Source: Bacteroidetes bacterium UBA1935 (GTDB taxonomy: Bacteria > Bacteroidota > Bacteroidia > Chitinophagales > Chitinophagaceae). From it: a stretch of DNA of 64,000 bases. The stretch is taken from contig DDFF01000001.1 of assembly GCA_002337045.1 (NCBI GenBank), forward strand, positions 9,038 to 73,037, given 5' to 3'. Shown here piece by piece: positions 1 to 9,110 of the stretch. The notes under the pieces are model-generated. The model saw only the letters and a program-made list of their open reading frames with translations. It was not told the origin of the DNA and ran no database searches. The first letter of the stretch is position 1. The number at the start of each line of letters is the position of its first letter. Both the position numbers and the translations under genes were made by a program.

Positions 1-76
1 TTTTTGAATCTGCTACACATATTATATAAGGGTGAGTATTGGGTTCTTGATTAAACCATGAAACAACTGCGGTCAT
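1..76 (-). CDS. Partial CDS, N-terminus only (unknown)
   Basis: An ATG at position 76 on the minus strand opens a frame that runs off the left edge with no stop. The 25 visible residues begin MTAVVSWFNQEP and continue to VADSK. The pattern of MT, a hydrophobic strand ending in W, then VADS vaguely recalls the start of proteasome-like Ntn-hydrolases, but this is only an impression from 25 residues. The gene is divergent from the acetyltransferase and would share its 72-nt upstream region. Function is not assigned. Confidence 0.45.
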   Translation of the reverse strand, partial: MTAVVSWFNQEPNTHPYIICVADSK

Positions 77-148
77 TTTACAAAAATATACAATAAAATT
101 ATATCATTAATTTCAATGCTCTAAATTCAGTATCCCAACACCATTACT

Positions 149-712
149 ATGATACACCTCAACTTCAATCCGTTTCCTGTACTGACTACCGAAAGACTAG
201 TACTGCGTGAAATGAGTATGGACGATACAGAGCCTTACTTCGTTATCCGTGCAGATGAGGAGATGAATAAATACATCCCAAATGCTCGACCAAAGAACCT
301 GGAAGAAACACAGGCTATCATAGAACGTATGAGGAGCTATGCACGCGACAATAAAAGCGTAGCATGGACGATAGCTGACAAAGCAACCAACCAGATGGTA
401 GGCAGTATGTGCTTGTGGACTATGCAGGGCAATGATGACGGTTGGGAGGTAGGCTATGCCATGCTAACCCAATACCAAAACAAAGGGCTGATGAGCGAAG
501 CACTGCAAGCTACAGTGAAATATGGTTTTGAAGTAATGAACCTGCCTATGATACATGCCTACACCCACAAAGACAATGCAAGCTCAAGACGCATGCTGGA
601 GAAAAATGGCTTTACCCGTAACATAGCATTAGAAGCTACACAAGCAGTGATAGAGGAAATGAAAGAGGAGATGCAGCAGTTGGTTATATACACATTGGTG
701 AACCAGAATTAA
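149..712 (+). CDS. GNAT family N-acetyltransferase (RimJ/RimL type)
   Basis: A 187-residue protein with the typical RimJ/RimL layout. It opens with TERLVLREM near residue 14. The central strands GWEVGYAM (about 98-105) are followed by the acetyl-CoA pyrophosphate-binding segment QNKGLMSEAL, a variant of the Q/RxxGxG/A loop, and by the late motif NASSRRMLEKNGF. Such enzymes transfer an acetyl group from acetyl-CoA to an amine, often on a protein N-terminus or a small molecule. The substrate cannot be read from the sequence. It is convergent with the CDF transporter and only 5 nt separate the two stop codons. Confidence 0.9.
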   Translation: MIHLNFNPFPVLTTERLVLREMSMDDTEPYFVIRADEEMNKYIPNARPKNLEETQAIIERMRSYARDNKSVAWTIADKATNQMVGSMCLWTMQGNDDGWEVGYAMLTQYQNKGLMSEALQATVKYGFEVMNLPMIHAYTHKDNASSRRMLEKNGFTRNIALEATQAVIEEMKEEMQQLVIYTLVNQN

Positions 713-717
713 TCGTT

Positions 718-1689
718 CTACTCTTTCCCGTGCTTAGAATCGTACCAGACGTTTTCCCTGTTCCATTCGTGCTGGGCAATGAATGGTGCTTGCCTGTGCG
801 GACAATCTGCCATAGCACATAGCTTGCATTGGTAGGGTTGACAGGCATCTATGTGTACAAACACTTCTACCTTGTTATCAAAGTGCTGCTTAATCATTTC
901 TTCCAGTGTGTGTATCTCTGCATCGGCATCTTTTACAGTGTAGTACCACGGCAGTGTCATGTGCGCATCCAGGTGCATAACATCACCATACTGCATTACA
1001 CGCAGGTTGTGCAGGTCTATCCACTGCGGGTGGCGGTTTGCTTGCAGGTAGGCTATCACATCATTCAGCAATTGCATATCTGTTTCGTCCATTATACCCG
1101 ACAGGCTACGGCGTACCAGTTTATAACCCGTTACCAGTATGATGATGGCAATAAGCATGGCAACCGCACTATCCAGCCATTGCACTTTGGTAAACATGAT
1201 GAGCGCAAGACCCACAACTATTGCAAACGTAGAATAAGCATCTACCCGCAGGTGTTTGCCTGCACTCTCCAGTATCAGCGAGCGTTGTTTCTTGCCCTGT
1301 GCTACCGCATACGTCCCTATAAAGAAATTGAGAATACCTGTTGCGGCTACTATATATATACCCACATCCAGTTTGTGCAGCGGCTTAGGGTGTATTAACT
1401 GGTCGATGGCTTCGTATATAATCATCAAACCAGCAATAAATATCAATGAGCCTTCTACCGCGCTGGATATAAACTCTGCCTTGCCATGCCCGTATGGGTG
1501 GTCTATATCACGTGGCTTGGCAGACAGGATGATGCTGTATAAACCTATGAAACCTGCTATAACATTCACTGTGCTTTCCAACGCATCTGTAAGCACGGTA
1601 ACAGAGTGTGTAAGGTACCAAGCCCATAGCTTTCCTAAAAACAGAACAACAGAGAGAATAGCTATATATCGCTGAATACGTACGGGCAT
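718..1689 (-). CDS. Cation diffusion facilitator (CDF) metal transporter
   Basis: A 323-residue inner-membrane protein with about six membrane segments over residues 8-200 and a cytoplasmic C-terminal domain. The CDF signature is present: a DALES-type motif in TM2 (TDALESTVN), the conserved loop HPYGHGKAEF near residue 64, and a TM5 segment with LDSAVAM. CDF proteins exchange Zn2+, Fe2+ or similar divalent cations for protons. The C-terminal tail holds a Cys/His cluster, CQPYQCKLC followed by CPH (about residues 284-299), which most CDFs lack and which may bind metal. Start chosen at MPVRIQRYIA, directly before TM1. Likely role: zinc or iron efflux. Confidence 0.92.
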   Translation of the reverse strand: MPVRIQRYIAILSVVLFLGKLWAWYLTHSVTVLTDALESTVNVIAGFIGLYSIILSAKPRDIDHPYGHGKAEFISSAVEGSLIFIAGLMIIYEAIDQLIHPKPLHKLDVGIYIVAATGILNFFIGTYAVAQGKKQRSLILESAGKHLRVDAYSTFAIVVGLALIMFTKVQWLDSAVAMLIAIIILVTGYKLVRRSLSGIMDETDMQLLNDVIAYLQANRHPQWIDLHNLRVMQYGDVMHLDAHMTLPWYYTVKDADAEIHTLEEMIKQHFDNKVEVFVHIDACQPYQCKLCAMADCPHRQAPFIAQHEWNRENVWYDSKHGKE

Positions 1690-1717
1690 GATGACTGCAA
1701 AAATAGTATGTTTTGGC

Positions 1718-2071
1718 TTATTTTCTAAACGCCTTATTCAACACTGCACCACTCCAACCTGAAAGTCCGCCTAACAATCCGCCTAACAAAACATTTACCA
1801 GAATGAACATTGCACTGTTAGGCAAGCCTAACAATCCTGCCATGCGGGATGATAGTATGTGATGATTAGGAACATCTTTTATCAGTATCAACACAAGCCA
1901 TAGCAATGCCACACCCAGAAACCCTGTACCAAATGCACGCCTGCCTGTTATTTGCATACTTATCATTATCACGAGTGGTAATACTACTGCCATCCACATG
2001 CCACTCATAAACAATGAGAAGATTAACCCGAGTACTACAATAATAATCGATACGATGAATGTCTGTTTCAT
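1718..2071 (-). CDS. Small integral membrane protein, unknown
   Basis: A 117-residue protein, almost entirely hydrophobic, with about four predicted membrane segments and a glycine-rich last segment (LLGGLLGGLSG) before a basic C-terminus. I do not recognise the family. It lies 3 nt downstream of the penicillin-acylase-like gene on the same strand, so the two are almost certainly co-transcribed and perhaps translationally coupled. A role accompanying that hydrolase is an inference from position only. Confidence 0.75.
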   Translation of the reverse strand: MKQTFIVSIIIVVLGLIFSLFMSGMWMAVVLPLVIMISMQITGRRAFGTGFLGVALLWLVLILIKDVPNHHILSSRMAGLLGLPNSAMFILVNVLLGGLLGGLSGWSGAVLNKAFRK

Positions 2072-2074
2072 ACC

Positions 2075-4456
2075 TTATTTATTTTTAGGGTTAATGCTCC
2101 AAGTGTAGGTTGCCGCAGGTTTGGCATCAGCAGTGTAGAAGCTCAGTTTATAGTATTCACCCTTCACCCATTTATCCAGAAAAGTAGCATAGTATTTACT
2201 ACCCACATTGCCCGATTGCCCACCGGGGTATACACCATAGGCTTCTATAGCATCGCCCATTTGCACCACCATCCTCCACGATGGGCCATGATCTGTCTTG
2301 GCAGCATTTACCGTATTGCCCCACCCGCCTATCTTCAAATCGCTGTAGCTGAACGGTGCCAGTTTGGTAAGGTGTTTTACAGAAGTGTTCTTTGCCTTGT
2401 ACCATTCCAGCCTGTCTGCTTTCTTCAGTTTCTCCAGACTGTCTATGCTATTGCGCAGGCTTGCTACCACTGCACCTTTTATATTACCCAAGTACGGACT
2501 CTCTTCTTTCAGCAATTGCATGGTACGTTCGGGTGATGGTTTGAGTTGGTCAGGTATTTTACCAAATCGTTTAGCCCATAGCGTAGCATATAAGTTAGCC
2601 CACCAAACTTGGAACACAGTAGCTGCCTTGCTTTCTGCCATCAATCTATAATCCCAACTGCCAAGCATATTCAGGTAATTACGTTCCTTGTCTGTTATCT
2701 CGTTGGGGGTAATATGTGTAAGCATAACAGGCAATACATTTGATGCCAGTACACTGAATACATCGTTTTGCAGGGCAAACATATCTTCTACCGTTGCATT
2801 CCTTGTATTGCGCAGTACATCATTTATCCTCCAAGAGCGGAACTCGTAGAAATAACCATTGTACCAATACGGATAGGTAGTATCCGTTACTGTTTGGTTG
2901 GCAGATGCTATATAACCCTGTGCAGGATTGTGTGCATGCGGGTTTTCTGCCACAGGAATATTTTGCCCCCAGAGCGTAGCACTGTCTGCACCGTTCATTA
3001 CATACCTGCCCTGTCCGCGCCATTTGTTGATGAACTGCCCTTGCCCCCAGAGTGCTATATCTCCGTGCCTGTCTGCATATATCATATTCTGTGCAGGGCA
3101 CAGGAAGTTGTGTATGGCTGCTACATACTCATTATAATTACCACTGCGGTTCAGCATATAGAGCGCCAGTACTTCGTTGCTCGGTCGGTGTGCCATCCAT
3201 GTTACGGCAATTGGTTTCTTCAACCCACCAGGGCCATGAAATGTTTCTTCGTACATCACAGGACCTTGAACGGTGTATTTCACTGTATCATAATAATCGG
3301 GCTTGCCTTTGATGCTTATCTTCTCTGCCCTGTTGATGTATGGTTGTTCCTTACCTGCAAACTTGTAGGTTGTTGCAGATGCAGGCTGTATGGCATAGAA
3401 GTCTTTTACATCGCGGTAGTTGTTGGTAAAGCCCCATGATATATTATCGTTGAAGCCAATGATAACACCCGGAGAACCAGGTAGCGATACACCATATACA
3501 TTGATGCCCGGTGCTGTCATCTGTACCTCGTACCAAAGTGATGGCAGGTTGAGCCCCAGGTGCGGATCGTTACAAAGAATAGGTTTACCACTCTTAGTAC
3601 GGCTACCACCAAGTACCCAGTTATTACTACCCTTACCTTCTTCCTCTACCTCAAAATCTGTGGCTGTAAGATGTGCCCATGCTATGCTGTCTGCAGGTAT
3701 AGCAGGTGCCGATAGGCTGGCTGTTTGCTTAACGCTATCGTGCGGTATTACAGGGTTTACACCATGCAATCTTTCAGGATATAATGCTGCAAACTCTTCA
3801 GGGCTCAGCATATCTCTTAATACAGTCAGGGCAATATCTTCTGTATAGCCCGTCAGGTCGTCCGCCATGTATTTCAGCAGCAAGGCACTTTTCAGGTTGG
3901 TCCACGGTTCGGGTTCAAAACCTGCAAGCTTGTATTCTAAGGGATATGTCTTAAAACTTAAAGTATTGATATAGGCATTGATGCCTGCTGTATATGCATC
4001 GAGCATTTGCTTGCTGCGCGGGTCTGCTTCCATGGCCTTCAGCGATTGCTCTGCACCATATACCATACCCTTGCGGCGTTGTGTACGGTCAAATTTCAGT
4101 GCCTTATCTCCCAGTATCTCGCTAACCCTGCCACCTGCTGCACGTGTTTGCAAATCCATCTGCCACAGGCGGAAGTATGCATGCAGATAACCCTGTGTGT
4201 AATACAGGTCGTAATCGTTACCTGCTTTGATGTGTGGTACCAACCTCTCATCGAACGATACAGTTACACCCTTTTTCAACCCATCCAGTTTCAGCTTGTT
4301 GTTATAGTTCTTGTTGACAGATTCGGCACTTGCCCAGCAACCCACTACAGGGTCTAAGAGCTTGCCGAGTGCAGGTATGCTACCCATTGGCTTGGTGAGA
4401 AAATACACCAGCAGAGAGGTGAATACGAGTGGCAATATGGCAATAACCTTACGCAT
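2075..4456 (-). CDS. Penicillin acylase family protein (Ntn-hydrolase)
   Basis: A 793-residue member of the S45 family, which includes penicillin G acylase, cephalosporin acylase and AHL/quorum-signal acylases. These are made as precursors and cleave themselves just before an N-terminal nucleophile. The expected nucleophile is Ser277 in GKGSNNWVLGG, followed by the conserved SGKPILCNDPHLGL, which marks the start of the beta chain. A hydrophobic N-terminal segment (residues 4-20) would export or anchor it. The alpha-chain region has the typical YTQGYLHAYFRLWQMD motif. It hydrolyses an amide bond in the periplasm; the natural substrate is unknown (acyl-homoserine lactone, a lipopeptide and a beta-lactam side chain are all possible). 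Confidence 0.93.
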   Translation of the reverse strand: MRKVIAILPLVFTSLLVYFLTKPMGSIPALGKLLDPVVGCWASAESVNKNYNNKLKLDGLKKGVTVSFDERLVPHIKAGNDYDLYYTQGYLHAYFRLWQMDLQTRAAGGRVSEILGDKALKFDRTQRRKGMVYGAEQSLKAMEADPRSKQMLDAYTAGINAYINTLSFKTYPLEYKLAGFEPEPWTNLKSALLLKYMADDLTGYTEDIALTVLRDMLSPEEFAALYPERLHGVNPVIPHDSVKQTASLSAPAIPADSIAWAHLTATDFEVEEEGKGSNNWVLGGSRTKSGKPILCNDPHLGLNLPSLWYEVQMTAPGINVYGVSLPGSPGVIIGFNDNISWGFTNNYRDVKDFYAIQPASATTYKFAGKEQPYINRAEKISIKGKPDYYDTVKYTVQGPVMYEETFHGPGGLKKPIAVTWMAHRPSNEVLALYMLNRSGNYNEYVAAIHNFLCPAQNMIYADRHGDIALWGQGQFINKWRGQGRYVMNGADSATLWGQNIPVAENPHAHNPAQGYIASANQTVTDTTYPYWYNGYFYEFRSWRINDVLRNTRNATVEDMFALQNDVFSVLASNVLPVMLTHITPNEITDKERNYLNMLGSWDYRLMAESKAATVFQVWWANLYATLWAKRFGKIPDQLKPSPERTMQLLKEESPYLGNIKGAVVASLRNSIDSLEKLKKADRLEWYKAKNTSVKHLTKLAPFSYSDLKIGGWGNTVNAAKTDHGPSWRMVVQMGDAIEAYGVYPGGQSGNVGSKYYATFLDKWVKGEYYKLSFYTADAKPAATYTWSINPKNK

Positions 4457-4528
4457 AGCCTTTGGTTTTACTTAAAGCTACAAAACCGTTGCTTAATTTC
4501 TAATAGCTAAATCCGAATACTTAAAATG

Positions 4529-4561
4529 AAAAAACCCTAAAGAGTAATACCCTTTAGGATT
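4529..4561 (-). terminator. Rho-independent terminator of the lytic transglycosylase region
   Basis: On the minus strand the stem CCTAAAG/CTTTAGG (positions 4536-4542 with 4552-4558) with a 9-nt loop is followed by a run of six T (4529-4534). It lies 24 nt past the stop of the transglycosylase gene and before the acylase start, so it ends that transcript. Confidence 0.75.
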
Positions 4562-4584
4562 TAGAAATTAGTATTTCGTATCTA

Positions 4585-5514
4585 TCAATTTTCTATGGGA
4601 AGTTCTATTTCGTAAGTCTTACCAGCCTTAGCAGGCAATACGTGCGAACGCAACCACGGGTTCAGCAGCTTGAGCATTTTGTAGCTGCTGCCGTTGCTGA
4701 GGGCAAACTGTGCAAGGTCTTTTACCGTAGTATCTACTGTAAGTGTGCGTGTCTTGATAGGTTTGAAAGCTTCCTGACCGTTGATGTTGTAGCCATACCA
4801 TTTAGCATCGCTCAGCAGTATTTTCAGTGCCAGTATGCGGAATACATAACGATTGGTTTCTTCGGGAAATGCAAGGTCGTAGTAATTGCTTTTTTGCTGA
4901 TACTCTATCTGCTTGGTATAGCCACCCATACCGCAGTTGTACGATGCTGCAGCAGCCGTCCAGCTATAGAACTTGCCGTATGCTTCTTTCAGGTATGCAC
5001 TGGCTGCGTCTGTAGCTTTTGCAGGATGATAACGCTCATCTACATCGGCGTTCACTTCCAGCCCATAACGCGGACCTGTATCTTTCATAAACTGCCAGAA
5101 ACCCGAAGCACCTACTGCCGATACCTGATTCTGCAAAGCACTCTCTGCCACACACAGGTATTTAAAATCGTCGGGCACACCGTTGGCTTTCAGCTTCTGC
5201 TCTATCATGGGGAAGAAACGTGTGGTGAGCTTCAGGATGTAGAGCGTAGTGCCGTGCATGTAATAGTTAATAATCATTTCACGCTCCAGCCTTTCGCGTA
5301 CTTCCCAACGCTCCAGTGGTACACGCTCGCCTGCAAATGTCAGGTTCTTGGGTATCTCGGGTTGATACCATTTGTATTGCAGCTTGCCGTCTTCCTTTAC
5401 CTGTACTGTACCCTCGTCCTTGCCCGTTTCCCGAAACGACTGCATGAGAAAAGCCCCAACGCCTACAGACAGGCCGATGGAAAAGTATAATATAGGTTTC
5501 AGATGGAAGCGCAT
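4585..5514 (-). CDS. Lytic transglycosylase (SLT domain, MltD-like)
   Basis: A 309-residue murein hydrolase. A signal or anchor segment (about residues 5-25) is followed by a linker and a soluble lytic transglycosylase domain (about 95-230). The catalytic glutamate is E124 in CVAESALQ. Further family motifs are SAVGASGFWQFM, the aromatic AAASYNCGMGGY segment and NRYVFRILAL. The C-terminal 60 residues could hold a short LysM-like fold (VKDLAQFALSNG and KMLKLLNPWL), which would bind peptidoglycan. It cleaves the MurNAc-GlcNAc bond, leaving 1,6-anhydro-muropeptides, in growth or recycling. It carries its own terminator. Confidence 0.93.
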   Translation of the reverse strand: MRFHLKPILYFSIGLSVGVGAFLMQSFRETGKDEGTVQVKEDGKLQYKWYQPEIPKNLTFAGERVPLERWEVRERLEREMIINYYMHGTTLYILKLTTRFFPMIEQKLKANGVPDDFKYLCVAESALQNQVSAVGASGFWQFMKDTGPRYGLEVNADVDERYHPAKATDAASAYLKEAYGKFYSWTAAAASYNCGMGGYTKQIEYQQKSNYYDLAFPEETNRYVFRILALKILLSDAKWYGYNINGQEAFKPIKTRTLTVDTTVKDLAQFALSNGSSYKMLKLLNPWLRSHVLPAKAGKTYEIELPIEN

Positions 5515-5604
5515 ACGTAATGAGTGTTGTTATAAATATAACGATAAAACAGGGGATTGCGTACAGGGAGAGTGTTAAAAGTGATTATAGTATTTTCATA
5601 AAAA

Positions 5605-7557
5605 CTACCACTTTAAAAGTTTCTTCTTTAGTTTATTATCTAGTAAAGCTTCAATTTCATATAACTTTTTAATACAATTTTCATAGATCAGTGTTCTTTC
5701 AACAGACACAATGCTTATTAAAGTTTCTATATCAGAAATGTTAGAATTTAATTCAATTAACTCTTTCAAAGTAAAATAATCTTTATTAACAGCAACGATT
5801 GTTTTGTGTTCTTCTGCTGTTTTGACTTTATAGCTATAAGTTAGACCTAACTTCTTTTTCGATACTAAATATTGAAGAGATATTAATCGTCTATTAGCGA
5901 AACAATGTGCTTCGTAATGACCTTGTTGCAAATCCAATGGTCTTATGTAATATAAGTTTTTATCAATACCCTCTTCTCCTACATAATCATGAAAATCTTG
6001 TTGATTTTTACTATTATGTAACAATTCTGACTTCGCAAAAACTAATGTGCTGTAAAAACTAAAAGATTTATAAATATCATTTAACAACTTTGAATTTGTA
6101 TTAATTTCTTCACTCTTGTTATCATAAAAATCCTTGAACTCTTGCAAAAACCAATATAAAATTGTCATATTAAACCCTTTAGGGTCTAATTCTTCATACA
6201 AATCAATCATATTGATTCTATTCTGTATAGCATTTTCGCTATCATATATTGTTTTTAAAATTTCTGACTGCTCTTCTTTAGTATCAATCCAAATAAATTT
6301 AGCGGCAAAATAATCTTGAATAGATTTGTGAGCCCATTTAACATTTAACCCATCTTGACGAAATAATGGAACAGTGTTTAATAAATCTTGTAAAAATTTC
6401 GTTGATTCAAATCTCAAATCACCCATATACTCTTTAGCTTCATCGATGTATTTTAGAATTCTATCGTTTGAATATTCTACTTCATTTTGTTGTGCGCTGA
6501 AATATGCAACGTGTCTTAATGTCCTATCAAATTCATCTAGAGAAAGTTTTGAAAGTTTCTCTCTTACAAAGTAACCTTGCTTTGATAAATCATGAGCTTC
6601 AAATAATGCATCATATACTTGCTTATAAAATAGCGACTTCTTAAGTGGAATATCTTTTTTAAACTCAAAACACTTATAAATTAGAGATAGCAAAAAGGGT
6701 ACTTTCATGAAGGTGTGGATATCATCATTACCCTTTGCATCGATTGTTAGAATTAAGTCCTTTGCAATTTTGTTATAACTACACTTGTCATACCTCTCAA
6801 TTAATTCTTTACTCTCTTCTATTGTAAGTGGTTTTATATGAGCCTTAATAAAAGAGCCGAAAGACAGAGTTATATCCTCTGGCCTTGATGTCATTAATAT
6901 CTCAGTATTACCATGTTTTTCTATAAAATCGTGTAGTTGATTAACAACGTCTTCTCTATTGTTTGCAGAAATTTCATCTAAGCCATCAAATATGTATATG
7001 CAGTTAGATTCAAGTAAAAACCAATCAAGTAACTTTGGTGATACTTTAAATTTATTATCCGCCTCAAGTTGCTTTAATATTTCATTTTGTATATTATTTT
7101 CTTTACTCAAATTCCTTACTTCTATATATATTGGAACTTTTGTTTGTTCTTTGATTGCGGATAAAAATATCTTTTTAGTCACTGTTGACTTACCCATACC
7201 AGCTGTATCAACTATGATTATTCTTTGATACGTATCAATAAAATCTAATGGATACTTATCAACTAGTATAGATGATATCTTAGTCTTGTTGATATCCTGA
7301 ACTACTAATGTTAAAGGTTGATATATTGACTCAAACAGCGTCTGCTGATTAGGAAAGACTATTGTGTCAATAATTGAATACTTTGCTTCTTTTTGTGCAC
7401 TATAATAGTTGATTGATTCTATCAGAGTAGTAAGTTCTTCATGTTTAAATTTCTTTGTTAATTCCGAATTTAGATGAGGAATTATAGTTTTGGTAAGTAG
7501 TTGACTGATAAGTGATTTAGAGATTAAGTTAATAAGTTCTGTATACTCGTTATTCAT
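5605..7557 (-). CDS. NACHT-domain NTPase (bacterial NLR-like, putative defence)
   Basis: A 650-residue STAND-class NTPase. Walker A is GMGKST at residues 120-125, preceded by the strand RIIIVDTA. Walker B is IFDGLDEIS near 189-197, the NACHT form with a glycine and the DE pair. A sensor-like MTSRPED follows. The first 100 residues are helical and polar with no recognisable effector domain. The C-terminal part (about 330-650) is helical without clear leucine-rich or TPR units. Bacterial NACHT proteins of similar size give phage resistance (bNACHT family). By eye the gene is much more AT-rich than its neighbours, which points to horizontal acquisition. It stands alone, between a transglycosylase and an aquaporin. 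Confidence 0.88.
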   Translation of the reverse strand: MNNEYTELINLISKSLISQLLTKTIIPHLNSELTKKFKHEELTTLIESINYYSAQKEAKYSIIDTIVFPNQQTLFESIYQPLTLVVQDINKTKISSILVDKYPLDFIDTYQRIIIVDTAGMGKSTVTKKIFLSAIKEQTKVPIYIEVRNLSKENNIQNEILKQLEADNKFKVSPKLLDWFLLESNCIYIFDGLDEISANNREDVVNQLHDFIEKHGNTEILMTSRPEDITLSFGSFIKAHIKPLTIEESKELIERYDKCSYNKIAKDLILTIDAKGNDDIHTFMKVPFLLSLIYKCFEFKKDIPLKKSLFYKQVYDALFEAHDLSKQGYFVREKLSKLSLDEFDRTLRHVAYFSAQQNEVEYSNDRILKYIDEAKEYMGDLRFESTKFLQDLLNTVPLFRQDGLNVKWAHKSIQDYFAAKFIWIDTKEEQSEILKTIYDSENAIQNRINMIDLYEELDPKGFNMTILYWFLQEFKDFYDNKSEEINTNSKLLNDIYKSFSFYSTLVFAKSELLHNSKNQQDFHDYVGEEGIDKNLYYIRPLDLQQGHYEAHCFANRRLISLQYLVSKKKLGLTYSYKVKTAEEHKTIVAVNKDYFTLKELIELNSNISDIETLISIVSVERTLIYENCIKKLYEIEALLDNKLKKKLLKW

Positions 7558-7890
7558 GATTAATATTTTAGTAATACAATATTAAATCAATAGCTCTACT
7601 ATTACACATTCTTTTGACGATACTTTGAGATTTGCGGAATAACTACCTTACGTACGCGAGATACAAAAAACACCTCTGATACAACTACAGAAGAATTCGA
7701 TTAAACATTATTCAACATCCCCCCACTGTAGAATAACTACTACACCACCCTACACGGGTATTCCCGCGAAAGTATTTACTGTACTGCAATAGCACGGAAA
7801 CTAAATAAGTTGGTTATGTTATCTATTCCACCAAACACTATGATTGCATAAAAACTATCCCTAATTTGTTTGTAATTAAAACCAAACTAT
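7558..7890. other. Intergenic gap between divergent NACHT and aquaporin genes
   Basis: 333 nt without a credible ORF. It must hold the promoters of both flanking genes. A small CGGG/CCCG hairpin (7755-7766) is visible. No exact TAnnTTTG element was found close to the aquaporin start and no repeat from the 12.7-18.2 kb region is present. Confidence 0.6.
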
Positions 7891-8598
7891 ATGGAGACAA
7901 CCAATTTTTCTAAGATTGTGACAGAATGTATCGGTACGATGGTACTGGTGCTGATGGGCTGTGGCAGTGCTGTTATTGCAGGTGCAGATGGTGTGATGGG
8001 TGTAGGCCTGTTGGGTATATCATTTGCATTCGGCTTGTCTGTTGTGGCTATGGCATATGCCATCGGGCATATATCGGGCTGTCACATCAACCCTGCTATT
8101 TCTATTGCTATGGTAGTAGCAGGCAGAATGAAAACATCTGAAGCACTGATGTATATCGGCGCACAGGTTGTTGGTGCACTGTTGGGTGCGGGCTTGTTAT
8201 ACATGATTGCATCGGGCAAGGCAGGTTATGATGTTGCAGTAAACGGATTGGGACAAAACGGTTTTGCGGAATATTCTCCCGGCAAGTATAGCATGATGTC
8301 GGGCTTTATTGCAGAGGTGGTCTTTACATTTATCTTCCTGATGGTGATACTGGGTTCTACATCTACCAAAAACATACACGGAGGCTTTGCAGGTTTGTCT
8401 ATCGGCCTCAGCCTGGTACTGATTCATATTGTGGGCATACCCGTAACAGGGGTATCTGTAAACCCTGCCAGAAGTATAGGCCCTGCGCTGATAGTTGGTG
8501 GTGCAGCCATCAGCCAGCTATGGTTGTTTATACTGGCACCGATACTGGGTGGTGTATTGAGTGCCGCTGTATGGCGTTATATGCTTGAAAAGAAATAA
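7891..8598 (+). CDS. aqpZ: Aquaporin Z-type water channel (MIP family)
   Basis: A 235-residue six-helix channel of the inner membrane. Both NPA boxes are intact: HINPAIS (NPA at 67-69) and SVNPARS (191-193). The segment LIHIVGIPVTGVSVNPAR supplies the His, Thr and Arg of the narrow selectivity filter of E. coli AqpZ, and a Phe is present in the first helix pair (GISFAFGLS). This argues for a water-specific channel rather than a glycerol facilitator, where the His is replaced by Gly. It is monocistronic and ends at a strong bidirectional terminator. Confidence 0.95.
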   Translation: METTNFSKIVTECIGTMVLVLMGCGSAVIAGADGVMGVGLLGISFAFGLSVVAMAYAIGHISGCHINPAISIAMVVAGRMKTSEALMYIGAQVVGALLGAGLLYMIASGKAGYDVAVNGLGQNGFAEYSPGKYSMMSGFIAEVVFTFIFLMVILGSTSTKNIHGGFAGLSIGLSLVLIHIVGIPVTGVSVNPARSIGPALIVGGAAISQLWLFILAPILGGVLSAAVWRYMLEKK

Positions 8599-8617
8599 TC
8601 AGTTTACTATAAATAAG

Positions 8618-8657
8618 AAGCGCATCCATATAGGGACTACCTTATATAGATGCGCTT
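8618..8657. terminator. Bidirectional terminator between aquaporin and SRPBCC genes
   Basis: AAGCGCATC (8618-8626) pairs with GATGCGCTT (8649-8657), and after one mismatch the stem continues through ATATAGG with CTTATAT. T-rich sequence follows on the plus strand (tttgttt) and A-rich sequence precedes it. It serves the convergent aquaporin and SRPBCC transcripts. Confidence 0.85.
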
Positions 8658-8674
8658 TGTTTATTGATACTGTA

Positions 8675-9094
8675 TTACTGCTCTGTGTATCGTTTGAAAT
8701 TGTCCAGTATAGCCTGCCAGCCACCGCGTTGCATTTCTATCGGGTTCTGGGTTTCGGCATCAAATACACTGTCTATTTTTGTAGTATCGCCATCTGCAGT
8801 AAAGTCTATTGTTACCTTACGGCCATCGCCCATGGTATAGGCTATGTGTTTGTGTGGCTCTACAGCATCATACACACCTGCAAAGTCGAAACCGAAGCTA
8901 CCGTCTTTAGCCTCCATACGCGAAAGGAACGAACCACCAACACGCAGGTCGTTTTCTGCACGTGTAGTGTGCCAGTCTGCCGATGCAGTATTCCATTGCA
9001 TGATGTCTGCGGGTGTAGTCCATTTGTCCCATACTTTTGCTACAGGTGCGTTTACCATTGCGCTGATGGCAACTTTAGTGAATTGATTTTCCAT
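8675..9094 (-). CDS. SRPBCC (AHSA1-like) domain protein
   Basis: A 139-residue single-domain protein of the START/Bet v1-like SRPBCC superfamily, as shown by the N-terminal VAISAMVNAPVAKVWDKWTTP and the C-terminal helix GGWQAILDNFKRYTEQ. The fold encloses a hydrophobic ligand pocket; ligands are rarely known. An upstream in-frame extension to 9214 exists, but MENQFTKV at 9094 aligns with the family start and avoids overlap with the preceding SRPBCC gene. It is the third gene of an arsR-SRPBCC-SRPBCC cluster. Confidence 0.85.
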   Translation of the reverse strand: MENQFTKVAISAMVNAPVAKVWDKWTTPADIMQWNTASADWHTTRAENDLRVGGSFLSRMEAKDGSFGFDFAGVYDAVEPHKHIAYTMGDGRKVTIDFTADGDTTKIDSVFDAETQNPIEMQRGGWQAILDNFKRYTEQ

Positions 9095-9110
9095 ATAATG
9101 ATTGTTGTTT

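Noticed and set aside
829..1675. Long plus-strand ORFs opposite the CDF transporter
   Set aside because: Antisense shadows with residue composition unlike proteins (rich in C, H, Y, I runs) and no family pattern.
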